64,000 nt of DNA, from positions 4,158,144-4,222,143 of the forward strand of contig NC_009380.1 of NCBI RefSeq assembly GCF_000016425.1, read 5' to 3'. Positions 10,678 through 19,239 of this stretch are shown here, piece by piece. The stretch is from Salinispora tropica CNB-440 (lineage in GTDB: Bacteria; Actinomycetota; Actinomycetes; Mycobacteriales; Micromonosporaceae). Every line of letters begins with the position of its first letter. The stretch's first letter is position 1. The position numbers were made by a program, and so were the translations under genes. The notes beneath the pieces were generated by a model. It did no database searches, was not told the origin of the DNA, and saw only the letters and a program-made list of their open reading frames with translations.

Positions 10678-11322
10678 TCAGGCCACCCGACTCGAGATGA
10701 TGTCCGGCACCACATCGCGCAGCCGGTCCAGGTCGATCGCACCGGCCCGGATTAGCTGGGGCACCGCCCCGGTCAGGTCCACGATCGTGCTCGGCACCGG
10801 ATCCACCGCCGGCCCCGCCTCCAGGTACGTGCGCACCGAGTAGGCGAGCTGACCGCGGGCCGCCTCGGCGGTGGTGGCTGCGGGCAGGCCAGCCGTATTC
10901 GCCGAGGCCACCGCCATCGGCCCGGTCTCCCGAAGGACCTCCAGCGCGACCGGATGCAACGGCATCCGCACCGCGACCCGGCCCGACGTCTCCCCCAGAT
11001 CCCAGCGCAGGCTGGGCGAGTGCTCGACCACGATGGTCAACGCGCCCGGCCAAAAGGCCTCCACCAGGTCACGGGCCGCGCTGGGCAACGAGAAGACCAG
11101 ACCATCCAGGGTGTGCCGGGAGCCGATCAGCACCGGTGGCGGCACCGGCTGGCCGCCCTTGGCGTCGAGCAGGGCCTTGACCGCGTGCGGAGTGAACGCG
11201 TCCGCCCCGATCCCATAGACCGTGTCGGTCGGCAGGACGACCAACTCGCCGTCGCGGATCGCCTTGATGGCTGCCGCGATGCCGCGGTCCCGGTCGGCGG
11301 GCGACCGGCAGTCGTAGAGCAT
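10678..11322 (-). CDS. L-threonylcarbamoyladenylate synthase (TsaC/Sua5 family)
   Basis: Makes threonylcarbamoyl-AMP from threonine, bicarbonate and ATP for the t6A37 modification of ANN-decoding tRNAs. The YrdC fold signature LVVLPTDTVYGIGADAF is at the N-terminus and a SANTAG motif is near residue 150. I start at the ATG of MLYDCRSP (214 aa); the frame is open further up to 11388 but that stretch lacks family resemblance. It lies between prmC and the phosphatase gene, the usual actinobacterial order, and there is no long Sua5 C-terminal domain. Confidence 0.9.
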   Translation of the reverse strand: MLYDCRSPADRDRGIAAAIKAIRDGELVVLPTDTVYGIGADAFTPHAVKALLDAKGGQPVPPPVLIGSRHTLDGLVFSLPSAARDLVEAFWPGALTIVVEHSPSLRWDLGETSGRVAVRMPLHPVALEVLRETGPMAVASANTAGLPAATTAEAARGQLAYSVRTYLEAGPAVDPVPSTIVDLTGAVPQLIRAGAIDLDRLRDVVPDIISSRVA

Positions 11323-11430
11323 CACGAGCAGCAGTCTGCCACGCCCGAGTCCGGGCGGTGTGCCGGCCGTGCCCGGGTGACGGAACACGCGCGCTCCGCC
11401 CCCGCCCTGGAGGTGGGCGAGTTCACCGGC

Positions 11431-12369
11431 CTACCCGCCAGCGCCACCGGAGTCTCGCGGGTCCACGGTGCGCCGCCGCCGGGTCGCGGTAGCGAATCGG
11501 GGCCGGCCGGCGAGGTCGGCGTGGTCGGCGATCGAGTCGTACCGGCCATCCCCGGCCAGCAGCCCGGGCACCGCCGCGCCCTGCGTGTCGTCGTGCTCGA
11601 TCCCGAGCCGGCCCCCGGGCCGTAACAGCACCGCCGCCCGGGGCACCACCGGCCGGATGACGGCCAACCCGTCCATGCCGGCGAAGACCGCACGGGCCGG
11701 ATCATGCCGGCTGACCTCCGGCGGCACCACCACGCCCGCCGGTACGTACGGCGGGTTGCACAGCAGCACGTCCACCCGCCCCAAGAGATCGTCGAGCAGG
11801 TCCGACGCCGTGACATCAGCGGCCACCACCTCAACCGGCCGATCACCGACGGCGGCCCGGCTGGTCGCGTTTCGCCGCAGCCACGACAGCGCCGCCGGGG
11901 AGCCTTCCACCGCAACCACCCGGGCCGCCGGGACCTCCTGCGCCACCGCCAGAGCGATCGCCCCGGAACCGCTGCACAGGTCCACGACCAACGGTGCTGC
12001 CTCCCGGCGTGCCTGCTCGACGCCCCACCCGGCGAGTAACTCCGTCTCCGGACGAGGCACGAAGACACCCGGGCCGACCGCCAGTTCGAGATGCCGAAAA
12101 GGTGCGCTGCCGGTGAGGTGCTGCAACGGTTCCCGGTCAGCTCGCCGGGCCACCAACGCATCGAACCGGCGACGCTGGTCCGGGCTGAGCCCGTCGGCCA
12201 GCGCCAGCCGACCACGCGGCACTCCCAGCACGTACGCGGCCAGCACCTCCGCCTCCCCACGGGGCCCCTCGACCCCGGCGTCGGCCAGCACCCGGGCGGC
12301 CCGGACGACCGCCAGGGTGGGTCGCTCCCGATTCGTCCCTTCGGACGGCTGTTGCGACAAAGTGCTCAC
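11431..12369 (-). CDS. prmC: peptide chain release factor N5-glutamine methyltransferase
   Basis: Methylates the glutamine of the GGQ motif in release factors, whose RF1 gene (prfA) lies nearby. SAM-binding sequence VVDLCSGSGAIALAVA and the catalytic NPPYVP motif are both present, and an N-terminal helical domain carries the REPLQHLTGSAPFRHLEL signature. The GTG at 12369 (MSTLSQQPSEG, 312 aa) is preferred; the frame is open to 12402. In most relatives prfA is directly upstream, but here a plus-strand GGDEF gene intervenes. Confidence 0.93.
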   Translation of the reverse strand: MSTLSQQPSEGTNRERPTLAVVRAARVLADAGVEGPRGEAEVLAAYVLGVPRGRLALADGLSPDQRRRFDALVARRADREPLQHLTGSAPFRHLELAVGPGVFVPRPETELLAGWGVEQARREAAPLVVDLCSGSGAIALAVAQEVPAARVVAVEGSPAALSWLRRNATSRAAVGDRPVEVVAADVTASDLLDDLLGRVDVLLCNPPYVPAGVVVPPEVSRHDPARAVFAGMDGLAVIRPVVPRAAVLLRPGGRLGIEHDDTQGAAVPGLLAGDGRYDSIADHADLAGRPRFATATRRRRTVDPRDSGGAGG

Positions 12370-12443
12370 GCCATAATCATGAGGCGTCGCGCATCCGACC
12401 ACGAGCCGGTGCGGTCAGGCGCACACAGACAGGAGGGTCGCGG

Positions 12444-13994
12444 GTGGGTTGGCTGGACCAGGTCGGCGACCAGGTTGACACCCTGAAACGGGCACGCGGG
12501 CTACAGGAGTCGAGCCGCTCCGCCGAGGCGTACCGCATCCTCTCGGGCGTGCTCGCCACCACCACCGACCGGTACGCCCGGGCCGACGCCCTGGTGCAAC
12601 GCCTCTCCGCGGTGGTCAACCTGGGTCGCACCGCGGAGTACACCCGGGCCATCGAGGAGGCCACCAGCGCCGTCCGGGACCTCACCGAGCCGTACCCCCA
12701 CGGGCACCTCCACGCACTCGCCGCGCTCGCCGCCCACCACCAGGGCGCCCTGGACCGCTGTGTCATGCATCTGGTGCGGGCCGCTCGCGCGCTGGGCGCC
12801 GTCGAGGACCCCGACCGGGACACCGCGTGGGGCTGGCACGACCTCGCGATGGCCTACTCCTACCTCAGCTTCCACGGGTACGCGCTGGGCGCGATCGAGC
12901 GGGCCCGACAGCTCGGGCTCGCCGCCGGCATCCCGGCGGAGACCTTCGCCGCCCCCGGGATCCGACTACGCAACGCCGTCGCGCTGGACCACACCGGTGA
13001 CAGCGACGGCTGCCTGCGGGTGCTCCGCGACGTCGCCAGCGATCTGGAGCAGTTCCTGCACACCGGACAGGCCGGGCGGCTCCGCCCCAGCAGCCTCGCC
13101 GCGTACGGCTACGCCGCAGCACGGCAGGCCGCCCTGGGTGACCGGCTGGAGGTGGGAACAGACGGCGCCCCGGCCCGTCTGCTGTGCCACGGCGGCGACA
13201 GTGCCCGGGCGCGCGACATGCTCCAACTCGGCGAGGTCTGCCTGGCCATCGCGGCCGACCGCCCGATCGAGGCGGTCACCCGGCTGGACACCGTGCAGGT
13301 CTCCACCGAGACCCTGGGCGCGGCCGAGCCCGAACGGCTACGCAGCATCGCGCTGGGCCGGGCCGGGGAACACGTCGCCGCGCACCGCGCCGACCGGCGG
13401 GCGTTCCGGCTCGCCGCGCACCGCAACGATCGGCTTCGGGACGTCTACATCGACGGGATCGCCGCCCGCATCGACCACGAGGAGATGCGCCGCGAGGCCG
13501 CCCGCTTCGAGGGAGAGGCACTCACCGACCCGCTGACCGGGCTACCCAATCGACGCCGGCTCGAGCGGTACATCGCCGCCGTGATGGCCCAGGGGAAACG
13601 GGTGGTGATCGGCGTCTGCGACCTGGATGGATTCAAGGCGGTGAACACGTACCACGGGCACCACTCCGGCGACCTGGTCCTGCAGCGCGTCGCGGGAGTG
13701 GTAAACCGGGTGATGCGGCGCGACGACTTCGTGGCCCGCTACGGTGGCGACGAGTTCGTCGTGGTGCTACCCGGTACGGACATGGCCGAGGCGGAGGAGG
13801 TGGCGCGCCGGATCAAGTCCGCCGTGCGGACCGAGGACTGGGAGTCCCTCGTGCCCGGCACCCCGGTCGGGGTCAGCATCGGCTTCGCCGAGGTGGCCGC
13901 CACCGGCCCTGACGTACCGGACGCCCTGAGCCTCGCCTTCGAGACCGCCGACCGGGAGATGCTACGCGCCAAGACCCGCCCCCGCGCCTCCTGA
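12444..13994 (+). CDS. GGDEF domain protein, probable diguanylate cyclase
   Basis: A 516-aa cytoplasmic protein. Residues 1-350 are helical and resemble tandem TPR repeats, with no membrane segment. The GGDEF domain runs from about residue 362 (DPLTGLPNRRRLERY) to the end, with an intact GGDEF at about 434-438. An I-site RRDD lies five residues before it, so c-di-GMP product inhibition is expected. The start is a GTG behind GGAGGG at 12432. It is the only plus-strand gene between prmC and prfA. Confidence 0.9.
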   Translation: MGWLDQVGDQVDTLKRARGLQESSRSAEAYRILSGVLATTTDRYARADALVQRLSAVVNLGRTAEYTRAIEEATSAVRDLTEPYPHGHLHALAALAAHHQGALDRCVMHLVRAARALGAVEDPDRDTAWGWHDLAMAYSYLSFHGYALGAIERARQLGLAAGIPAETFAAPGIRLRNAVALDHTGDSDGCLRVLRDVASDLEQFLHTGQAGRLRPSSLAAYGYAAARQAALGDRLEVGTDGAPARLLCHGGDSARARDMLQLGEVCLAIAADRPIEAVTRLDTVQVSTETLGAAEPERLRSIALGRAGEHVAAHRADRRAFRLAAHRNDRLRDVYIDGIAARIDHEEMRREAARFEGEALTDPLTGLPNRRRLERYIAAVMAQGKRVVIGVCDLDGFKAVNTYHGHHSGDLVLQRVAGVVNRVMRRDDFVARYGGDEFVVVLPGTDMAEAEEVARRIKSAVRTEDWESLVPGTPVGVSIGFAEVAATGPDVPDALSLAFETADREMLRAKTRPRAS

Positions 13995-14058
13995 TGGCCC
14001 GCGGGGCAGGCTCGCGTACGGTCCGCGGAGGGTGCCTGCCCGGGGCGGGCCGGCGGTG

Positions 14059-15147
14059 TCAGCGGCGGCCCAGGTCCGTGTCACCCGCCAGCCGGGCTGC
14101 CCGGTCTGCCTCAGCGAGCGCTGCCAGCACTCCGTCAAGCTCTCCCGCGAGCGCCAGGTCCAGGTTGTACGCCGTGTAGCCGATCCGGTGGTCGGTGATC
14201 CGGTTCTGCGGGAAGTTGTAGGTGCGGATCCGCTCCGAGCGATCCACCGTCCGTACCTGCGCCTTACGCGCGTCGGAGGCGGCGGCATCGGCCTGCTCCT
14301 GCGCCACCGCCAGGAGTCGGGCCCGCAGGATCCGCATCGCCTGCTCGCGGTTCTGCAGCTGGGACTTCTCGTTCTGGCAGGAGACGACGATGCCGGTCGG
14401 CAGGTGCGTGATCCGGACCGCCGAATCGGTCGTGTTCACCGACTGACCACCAGGACCAGAAGAGCGGAACACATCGATCCGAAGCTCGTTCGGGTCGATC
14501 GTTACGTCGATCTCCTCGGCCTCCGGCAGCATCAGTACGCCGGCCGCGCTGGTGTGGATGCGGCCCTGCGACTCAGTGACCGGCACCCGCTGCACGCGGT
14601 GCACGCCGCCCTCCCACTTGAGTCGGGACCACACCCCGTTGCCGCCTTCCGGAACTCCCTTGCTCTTGATGGCCAGCGAGACGTCCTTCACGCCGCCCAG
14701 GTCGGAGTCCTGCGCGTCGATCACCTCGACCAGCCAGCCACAGCGCTCGGCGTACCGGGTGTACATCCGCAGCAGGTCGCCGGCGAAGAGTGCCGACTCC
14801 TCGCCGCCCTCCCCCGCCTTGATCTCGACGATGACGTCCTTGGCGTCGTGCGGGTCCCGCGGGATCAACAGCTCGGCGAGGCACTCCTCCAACGCCGGCA
14901 GGGTCGCCGCGATCGCCTCGGCCTCGGCAGCGAAGGCTGGATCCTCGGCCGCCAGCTCCTTCGCCGCCGCCAGGTCGGCCCGGGCCTGCGTCAACTCGGT
15001 GGCGGCCTTGTGCAGCGGCACCAGCTCCGCGTACCGCCGGCCGACTCGACGAGCCGTGTTCTGGTCGGCGTGAATCGCCGGGTCGGCCAGCCGGTTCTCC
15101 AACTCCGCGTACTCGTCGAGGAGGGTGACCAGACGCTCGCTACTCAT
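14059..15147 (-). CDS. prfA: peptide chain release factor 1
   Basis: Releases nascent chains at UAA and UAG. The GGQ catalytic tripeptide lies near residue 232 in SSGPGGQSVN, and the codon-recognition P-x-T element appears as PVT in RVQRVPVTES, so this is RF1 rather than RF2. At 362 aa the length is normal. It is 111 bases from rpmE on the same strand, with the rpmE terminator in between. Confidence 0.96.
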   Translation of the reverse strand: MSSERLVTLLDEYAELENRLADPAIHADQNTARRVGRRYAELVPLHKAATELTQARADLAAAKELAAEDPAFAAEAEAIAATLPALEECLAELLIPRDPHDAKDVIVEIKAGEGGEESALFAGDLLRMYTRYAERCGWLVEVIDAQDSDLGGVKDVSLAIKSKGVPEGGNGVWSRLKWEGGVHRVQRVPVTESQGRIHTSAAGVLMLPEAEEIDVTIDPNELRIDVFRSSGPGGQSVNTTDSAVRITHLPTGIVVSCQNEKSQLQNREQAMRILRARLLAVAQEQADAAASDARKAQVRTVDRSERIRTYNFPQNRITDHRIGYTAYNLDLALAGELDGVLAALAEADRAARLAGDTDLGRR

Positions 15148-15211
15148 GGACAGCTACTCCTTTGACAACGGCGCTGGACAGCGATGCCCCGAGTCGGGGC
15201 GGAATGCGGAC

Positions 15212-15248
15212 GGCGCCCGTGTCCGGACGAAGACCGGACACGGGCGCC
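15212..15248 (-). terminator. terminator after rpmE
   Basis: A nearly perfect 15-base-pair hairpin, arms GGCGCCCGTGTCCGG and CCGGACACGGGCGCC, lies 10 bases after the rpmE stop and before prfA. There is no clear T tract; in high-GC actinobacteria such I-shaped hairpins commonly act as terminators. Confidence 0.6.
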
Positions 15249-15258
15249 GAGTTGGGCG

Positions 15259-15483
15259 TTACTTGCCCTTCTTGGCCTGAACCTTGGCGTACTTCTGCTG
15301 GAACTTGGCCACCCGGCCGGCGGTGTCCAGAACACGCTGCTTACCGGTGTAGAACGGATGGCAGGCGCTGCACGTCTCGACGTGGATTGAACCGCCCTTG
15401 GCGGTGCTGCGGGTGGTGAAGGTGTTACCACAGGAGCAGGCGACCTCCGTGGTCACGTACTCCGGGTGGCTGTTGGGCTTCAT
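15259..15483 (-). CDS. rpmE: 50S ribosomal protein L31
   Basis: A 74-aa ribosomal protein of the zinc-binding (C+) type, with cysteines in VACSCGNTF and VETCSACHPF. The start is the ATG of MKPNSHPEY, behind AGAGGACCGAGGCGAC on the minus strand; the open frame extends further but without similarity. Position between rho and prfA is the conserved arrangement. Confidence 0.96.
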   Translation of the reverse strand: MKPNSHPEYVTTEVACSCGNTFTTRSTAKGGSIHVETCSACHPFYTGKQRVLDTAGRVAKFQQKYAKVQAKKGK

Positions 15484-15735
15484 GTCGCCTCGGTCCTCTC
15501 GTTGGTGGTCGCCGGGTCGCCCGGCCGCGGGGTGTACCACGGACAGGGCGTGAACCGGAACCGGTGGCCGACTAACCAGTCTGCCACGGGGTCAGGTCGG
15601 CTCGGCAGGCGGGCTGCGGGGCTGGCAGCGCAAACGCCGGCCCGTACCACCGCATTCCCGACCCGCCGCCGAGCATTCGCCCCGGCGGTTCAGCTCCAGG
15701 CGTGGAGACCATCCGCTGCGGTGTCGCCGGTGTCA

Positions 15736-15765
15736 CCGGGGCGCGACCCACCGGCCGCGCCCCGG
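15736..15765 (-). terminator. terminator after rho
   Basis: Perfect 10-base-pair hairpin, arms CCGGGGCGCG and CGCGCCCCGG with a 10-base loop, 13 bases after the rho stop. The remaining bases up to the rpmE start (15484-15735) show no gene; rpmE's own promoter must lie there. Confidence 0.6.
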
Positions 15766-15778
15766 GCTGACCTGGGGC

Positions 15779-17911
15779 TCACTCCCCTGGCGTCGACTTC
15801 GCAATCTGCATCAGGAACTCGATGTTGGTCCGCGACTTCTTGAGCCGGTCCAGCAGCAGGTCCAGCGCGGCCTGTGAGTCCAGCGCGTGCAGCACCTTCC
15901 GGAGCTTGTGGACGATGGCCAGCTCCTCCGGCGCGAGCAGGATCTCCTCCTTACGCGTACCGGACGGGTGGATGTCGATGGCCGGGAAGGTCCGCTTGTC
16001 GGCGATCTTCCGATCCAGCTTCAGCTCCGCGTTACCGGTGCCCTTGAACTCCTCGAAAATGACCGTGTCCGCCGTCGAACCGGTCTCCACCAGCGCGGTG
16101 GCGAGGATGGTCAGCGAACCACCGTTTTCGATGTTGCGGGCCGCACCCAGGAACCGCTTCGGCGGGTACAACGCGGTGGAGTCGATACCACCCGACATGA
16201 TCCGGCCGCTGGCCGGCGCCGCCAGGTTGTACGACCGACCAAGCCGCGTCACCGAGTCCAGCAGCACGACCACGTCGTGGCCCAGCTCGACCAGGCGCTT
16301 CGCCCGCTCAATCGCCAACTCGGCGACGGTGGTGTGGTCCTGCGGCGGCCGGTCGAAGGTTGCCGCGACGACCTCGCCCTTCACCGACCGCTGCATGTCG
16401 GTGACCTCTTCTGGACGCTCGTCCACCAACACCACCATCAGGTGGCACTCCGGGTTGTTGTGGGTGATCGCGTTCGCGATCGCCTGCAACACCATCGTCT
16501 TGCCGGCCTTGGGCGGCGAAACGATAAGCGCCCGCTGGCCCTTGCCGATCGGCATCACCAGGTCGATCACCCGAGTGGTGAGGATGTGCGGCTCGCTCTC
16601 CAGCCGCAGCCGCTCCTGCGGGTAGAGCGGGGTGAGTCGATAGAACTCCGGCCGGCGCTTCGCTTCCTCCGGCTCCATCCCGTTGATGGTGTCCAGCCGG
16701 ACCAGCGGGTTGTACTTGTCCCGCCGCTGCTCGCCCTCCCGCGCCGCGCGGACGGCACCGGTGATCGCGTCACCACGCCGCAGACCGTACCGCTTAATCT
16801 GGGACATAGAGACGTAAACGTCATTCGGCCCGGCCAGATAGCCGGTGGTCCGGACGAAGGCGTAGTTGTCGAGCACATCGATGATGCCCGCTACCGGGAC
16901 GAGGACATCGTCCTCGCTGACCTGGGGCTCCCGCCCACCGTCGCCGTCCCGGTCGCCACGGCCGCGCCGACGATCCCGGAAGCGGCTGCGCCGGCCACGC
17001 CGACCGCCGCCCTCGTTCTCCTCCTCGCCGTCGTTGTCACGCTGGCCACGGTCGTTCCGGTCGCCCCGCTCAGCACGCTCGCCACGGTCACCGCGCTCGC
17101 CACGCTCAGCACGCTCGCCACGGTCACCGCGCTCGCCCCGCTCAGCACGCTCGCCCCGCTCAGCACGCTCGCCACGCTCACCGCGCTCGCCACGCTCAGC
17201 ACGCTCGCCCCGCTCAGCACGCTCGCCCCGCTCAGCACGCTCGCCCCGCTCAGCACGCTCGCCACGCTCAGCACGCTCGCCCCGCTCAGCACGCTCGCCC
17301 CGCTCAGCACGCTCGCCCCGCTCAGCACGCTCGCCCCGCTCAGCACGCTCGCCACGCTCAGCACGCTCGCCCCGCTCAGCACGCTCGCCACGCTCAGCAC
17401 GCTCGCCGCGCTCAGCACGGTCCCGGCCACCGCGGCCTTCACCACGCTCCCGGCGTTCGCCGGCCTCGGCCTCCTCCGGTCGCGTCTCAGCGCGGGCCTC
17501 ACCGGCCTCACTGACCGCACGGCTACGCCGGCCACGGGCCCGGCCGGTGGTCGGGGTGGTCGTCGGCTGCTCGGCGGGACGCGACTCGGTCTCCGCCCGC
17601 TCGCCCGACTCCCGGACCTCCGCGTGGACCTCCCCCCGGGCGGGGGCCGCGGCAGCCGCAACCTCGGCCCGCGGTCGAGGGGTTCCGGTGGCTGCCCCGC
17701 CACCCTGGCGCTCGGTGATCGCGCTGATCAGCTCACCCTTGCGCATGCGAGCCGTGCCCGAGATGCCGAGCGACGCGGCCAGGCTCTGAAGCTCCGGCAG
17801 CAGCATCGCCGACAGACCTGTGCCGCTACGCCGACGACGGGTGGGAGCAGCGGTCGTGGCATCGCCAGCGACGTTGGAAACATCCGACGTCACGTCGGTG
17901 GTGTCGCTCAA
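15779..17911 (-). CDS. rho: transcription termination factor Rho
   Basis: Hexameric RNA helicase for factor-dependent termination. I start at the TTG at 17911 (710 aa), seven bases behind GGAAGGA; no better start is seen. The order is an N-terminal Rho-N domain (about 25-75), a long low-complexity insert (about 75-330), a cold-shock RNA-binding domain and the ATPase core. The ATPase core has the Walker A SPPKAGKT and VDERPEEVTDM. The insert is built of repeated RGERAE hexapeptides encoded by 18-bp tandem repeats. Arg/Gly-rich inserts are known in actinobacterial Rho and increase RNA binding, but this one is unusually repetitive. Confidence 0.95.
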   Translation of the reverse strand: MSDTTDVTSDVSNVAGDATTAAPTRRRRSGTGLSAMLLPELQSLAASLGISGTARMRKGELISAITERQGGGAATGTPRPRAEVAAAAAPARGEVHAEVRESGERAETESRPAEQPTTTPTTGRARGRRSRAVSEAGEARAETRPEEAEAGERRERGEGRGGRDRAERGERAERGERAERGERAERGERAERGERAERGERAERGERAERGERAERGERAERGERAERGERAERGERAERGERGERGERAERGERAERGERGDRGERAERGERGDRGERAERGDRNDRGQRDNDGEEENEGGGRRGRRSRFRDRRRGRGDRDGDGGREPQVSEDDVLVPVAGIIDVLDNYAFVRTTGYLAGPNDVYVSMSQIKRYGLRRGDAITGAVRAAREGEQRRDKYNPLVRLDTINGMEPEEAKRRPEFYRLTPLYPQERLRLESEPHILTTRVIDLVMPIGKGQRALIVSPPKAGKTMVLQAIANAITHNNPECHLMVVLVDERPEEVTDMQRSVKGEVVAATFDRPPQDHTTVAELAIERAKRLVELGHDVVVLLDSVTRLGRSYNLAAPASGRIMSGGIDSTALYPPKRFLGAARNIENGGSLTILATALVETGSTADTVIFEEFKGTGNAELKLDRKIADKRTFPAIDIHPSGTRKEEILLAPEELAIVHKLRKVLHALDSQAALDLLLDRLKKSRTNIEFLMQIAKSTPGE
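17060..17430. repeat. 18-bp tandem repeats within rho
   Basis: About twenty imperfect copies of an 18-base unit (plus strand GCTCAGCACGCTCGCCCC) encode repeated RGERAE, with variants ERGERG, RGDRGE and ERGDRN at the ends. All changes keep the frame. The array leaves several other frames open, giving long false antisense reading frames. Confidence 0.9.
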
Positions 17912-18204
17912 TGGAATCCTTCCCTCGATAGGCCGGGACTGCCCGGGGTCGACATACAGGTGGCCGGGCGGCCTCGGTGCACCCGCCTCGCGTGGACGCG
18001 TCGCGGGAGATGGTGACACAGCAGCCGGTCGCCTTCCCGACTCACCGAGGTGATGAGAACGGGCTCGCCGTCTGCCGCGACCGGTGCGCACTGCGGTGCG
18101 GCGTGTCTAGGCAGGGGTGACGGGCAAACCGCCGATAGCTTCGGGGGTGCGCCGACCCGCAGGAAGATCGCGTGCTTCGCGGCTGTGCTAAGTCTAGAGC
18201 GTAA

Positions 18205-19149
18205 TCAACTCTTCCGACCTGCGGCAACAGGATCCCGCTCCGCGTGTCCTAGTCTACCCCGCCCAACCCTGGCGCCGTGCACCTCTACCGGCAACGACCA
18301 AACCTGCCAGTCTGGCCCCGCTACCAGGTCGGCGGGGGGATCGCGCAGCGCCAGCACAGTCGGGCCAGCCCCGGACACCACCGCTGGCACATCCGCCGCG
18401 CGTAGCTCGGCAACCAGCGCGGCCGTCGCCGGCATGCTCTCGGCCCGGTAGTCCTGGTGCAACCGGTCAACGGTGGCCGGCAACAACAGCTCCGGCGCGA
18501 CGCTGAGAGCATGAACCAGCAGGGCGGCCCGGCCAGCGTTGTGCGCCGCGTCCTGGTGCGGCACGGTGGCCGGCAGGGCGGCCCGCGCGGCGGCCGTGAG
18601 CCCTCGCTCCGTCGGCACGAACACTGTTGGCCGGACCCCGGCGGCGACCGGAAGCGACACCGCCCGGGCGCCCTCCGGCTCGGTCCACGCGACGGTAAAC
18701 CCACCCAGCAGGCAGGGCGCTACGTTGTCCGGGTGACCCTCGAGCTGGGCCGCGAGACGGAGCACGGCCGCGTCGTCCAGCCGCTGCTGCCCGTCGGGCA
18801 CCAACGCCCGGGCCAGCAGCACCCCGGCTACGATCGCTGCCGAGGACGAGCCGAGACCACGCGCCTGGGGAATCCGGTTGACGCACTCCACCGCCAGCCC
18901 CGCCGGTTGGCTGCCACACTCGGCAAAGGTGGCCCGCATCGCGCCCACCACGAGATGCCGCTCGTCGCTGGGTAGGTCACCAGCGCCCTCGCCAACCACC
19001 TGCACCGTGACACCGCCAGCGGTAACCTCGGCGCAGACGTCGTCGCAGAGTCCAAGGGCGAGCCCGACGGCGTCGAAGCCCGGCCCCAGATTGGCGCTGG
19101 TGGCAGCGACTCGCACCCGGACCGGGCCGGGCATGAAGTTGGTCGACAC
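18205..19149 (-). CDS. thrB: homoserine kinase
   Basis: GHMP-family kinase converting homoserine to O-phosphohomoserine, the ThrC substrate. It is 314 aa. The ATP-binding glycine-rich loop PQARGLGSSSAAI lies near residue 95, the N-terminal signature AATSANLGPGFD is present, and the C-terminal VSGAGPTVLAL motif is in place. The start is a GTG. It is separated from thrC by two transporter genes, unlike the tight hom-thrC-thrB order of many relatives. The 293 bases between it and rho hold no recognisable gene, presumably the rho promoter and leader. Confidence 0.94.
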   Translation of the reverse strand: MSTNFMPGPVRVRVAATSANLGPGFDAVGLALGLCDDVCAEVTAGGVTVQVVGEGAGDLPSDERHLVVGAMRATFAECGSQPAGLAVECVNRIPQARGLGSSSAAIVAGVLLARALVPDGQQRLDDAAVLRLAAQLEGHPDNVAPCLLGGFTVAWTEPEGARAVSLPVAAGVRPTVFVPTERGLTAAARAALPATVPHQDAAHNAGRAALLVHALSVAPELLLPATVDRLHQDYRAESMPATAALVAELRAADVPAVVSGAGPTVLALRDPPADLVAGPDWQVWSLPVEVHGARVGRGRLGHAERDPVAAGRKS

Positions 19150-19239
19150 GTGCTCATGCTAGGACCGCACACCGATGTTCCGAACCACCGCCCCCGCCCC
19201 ACCTGTTCGGGCGATAGTGGGCGGAGAACCCGCGGCAGG

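Noticed and set aside
15887..18016. Very long plus-strand open frame opposite rho
   Set aside because: It is antisense to the conserved rho gene and exists because the 18-bp repeats and high GC leave several frames open; the translation is low-complexity with no domain.
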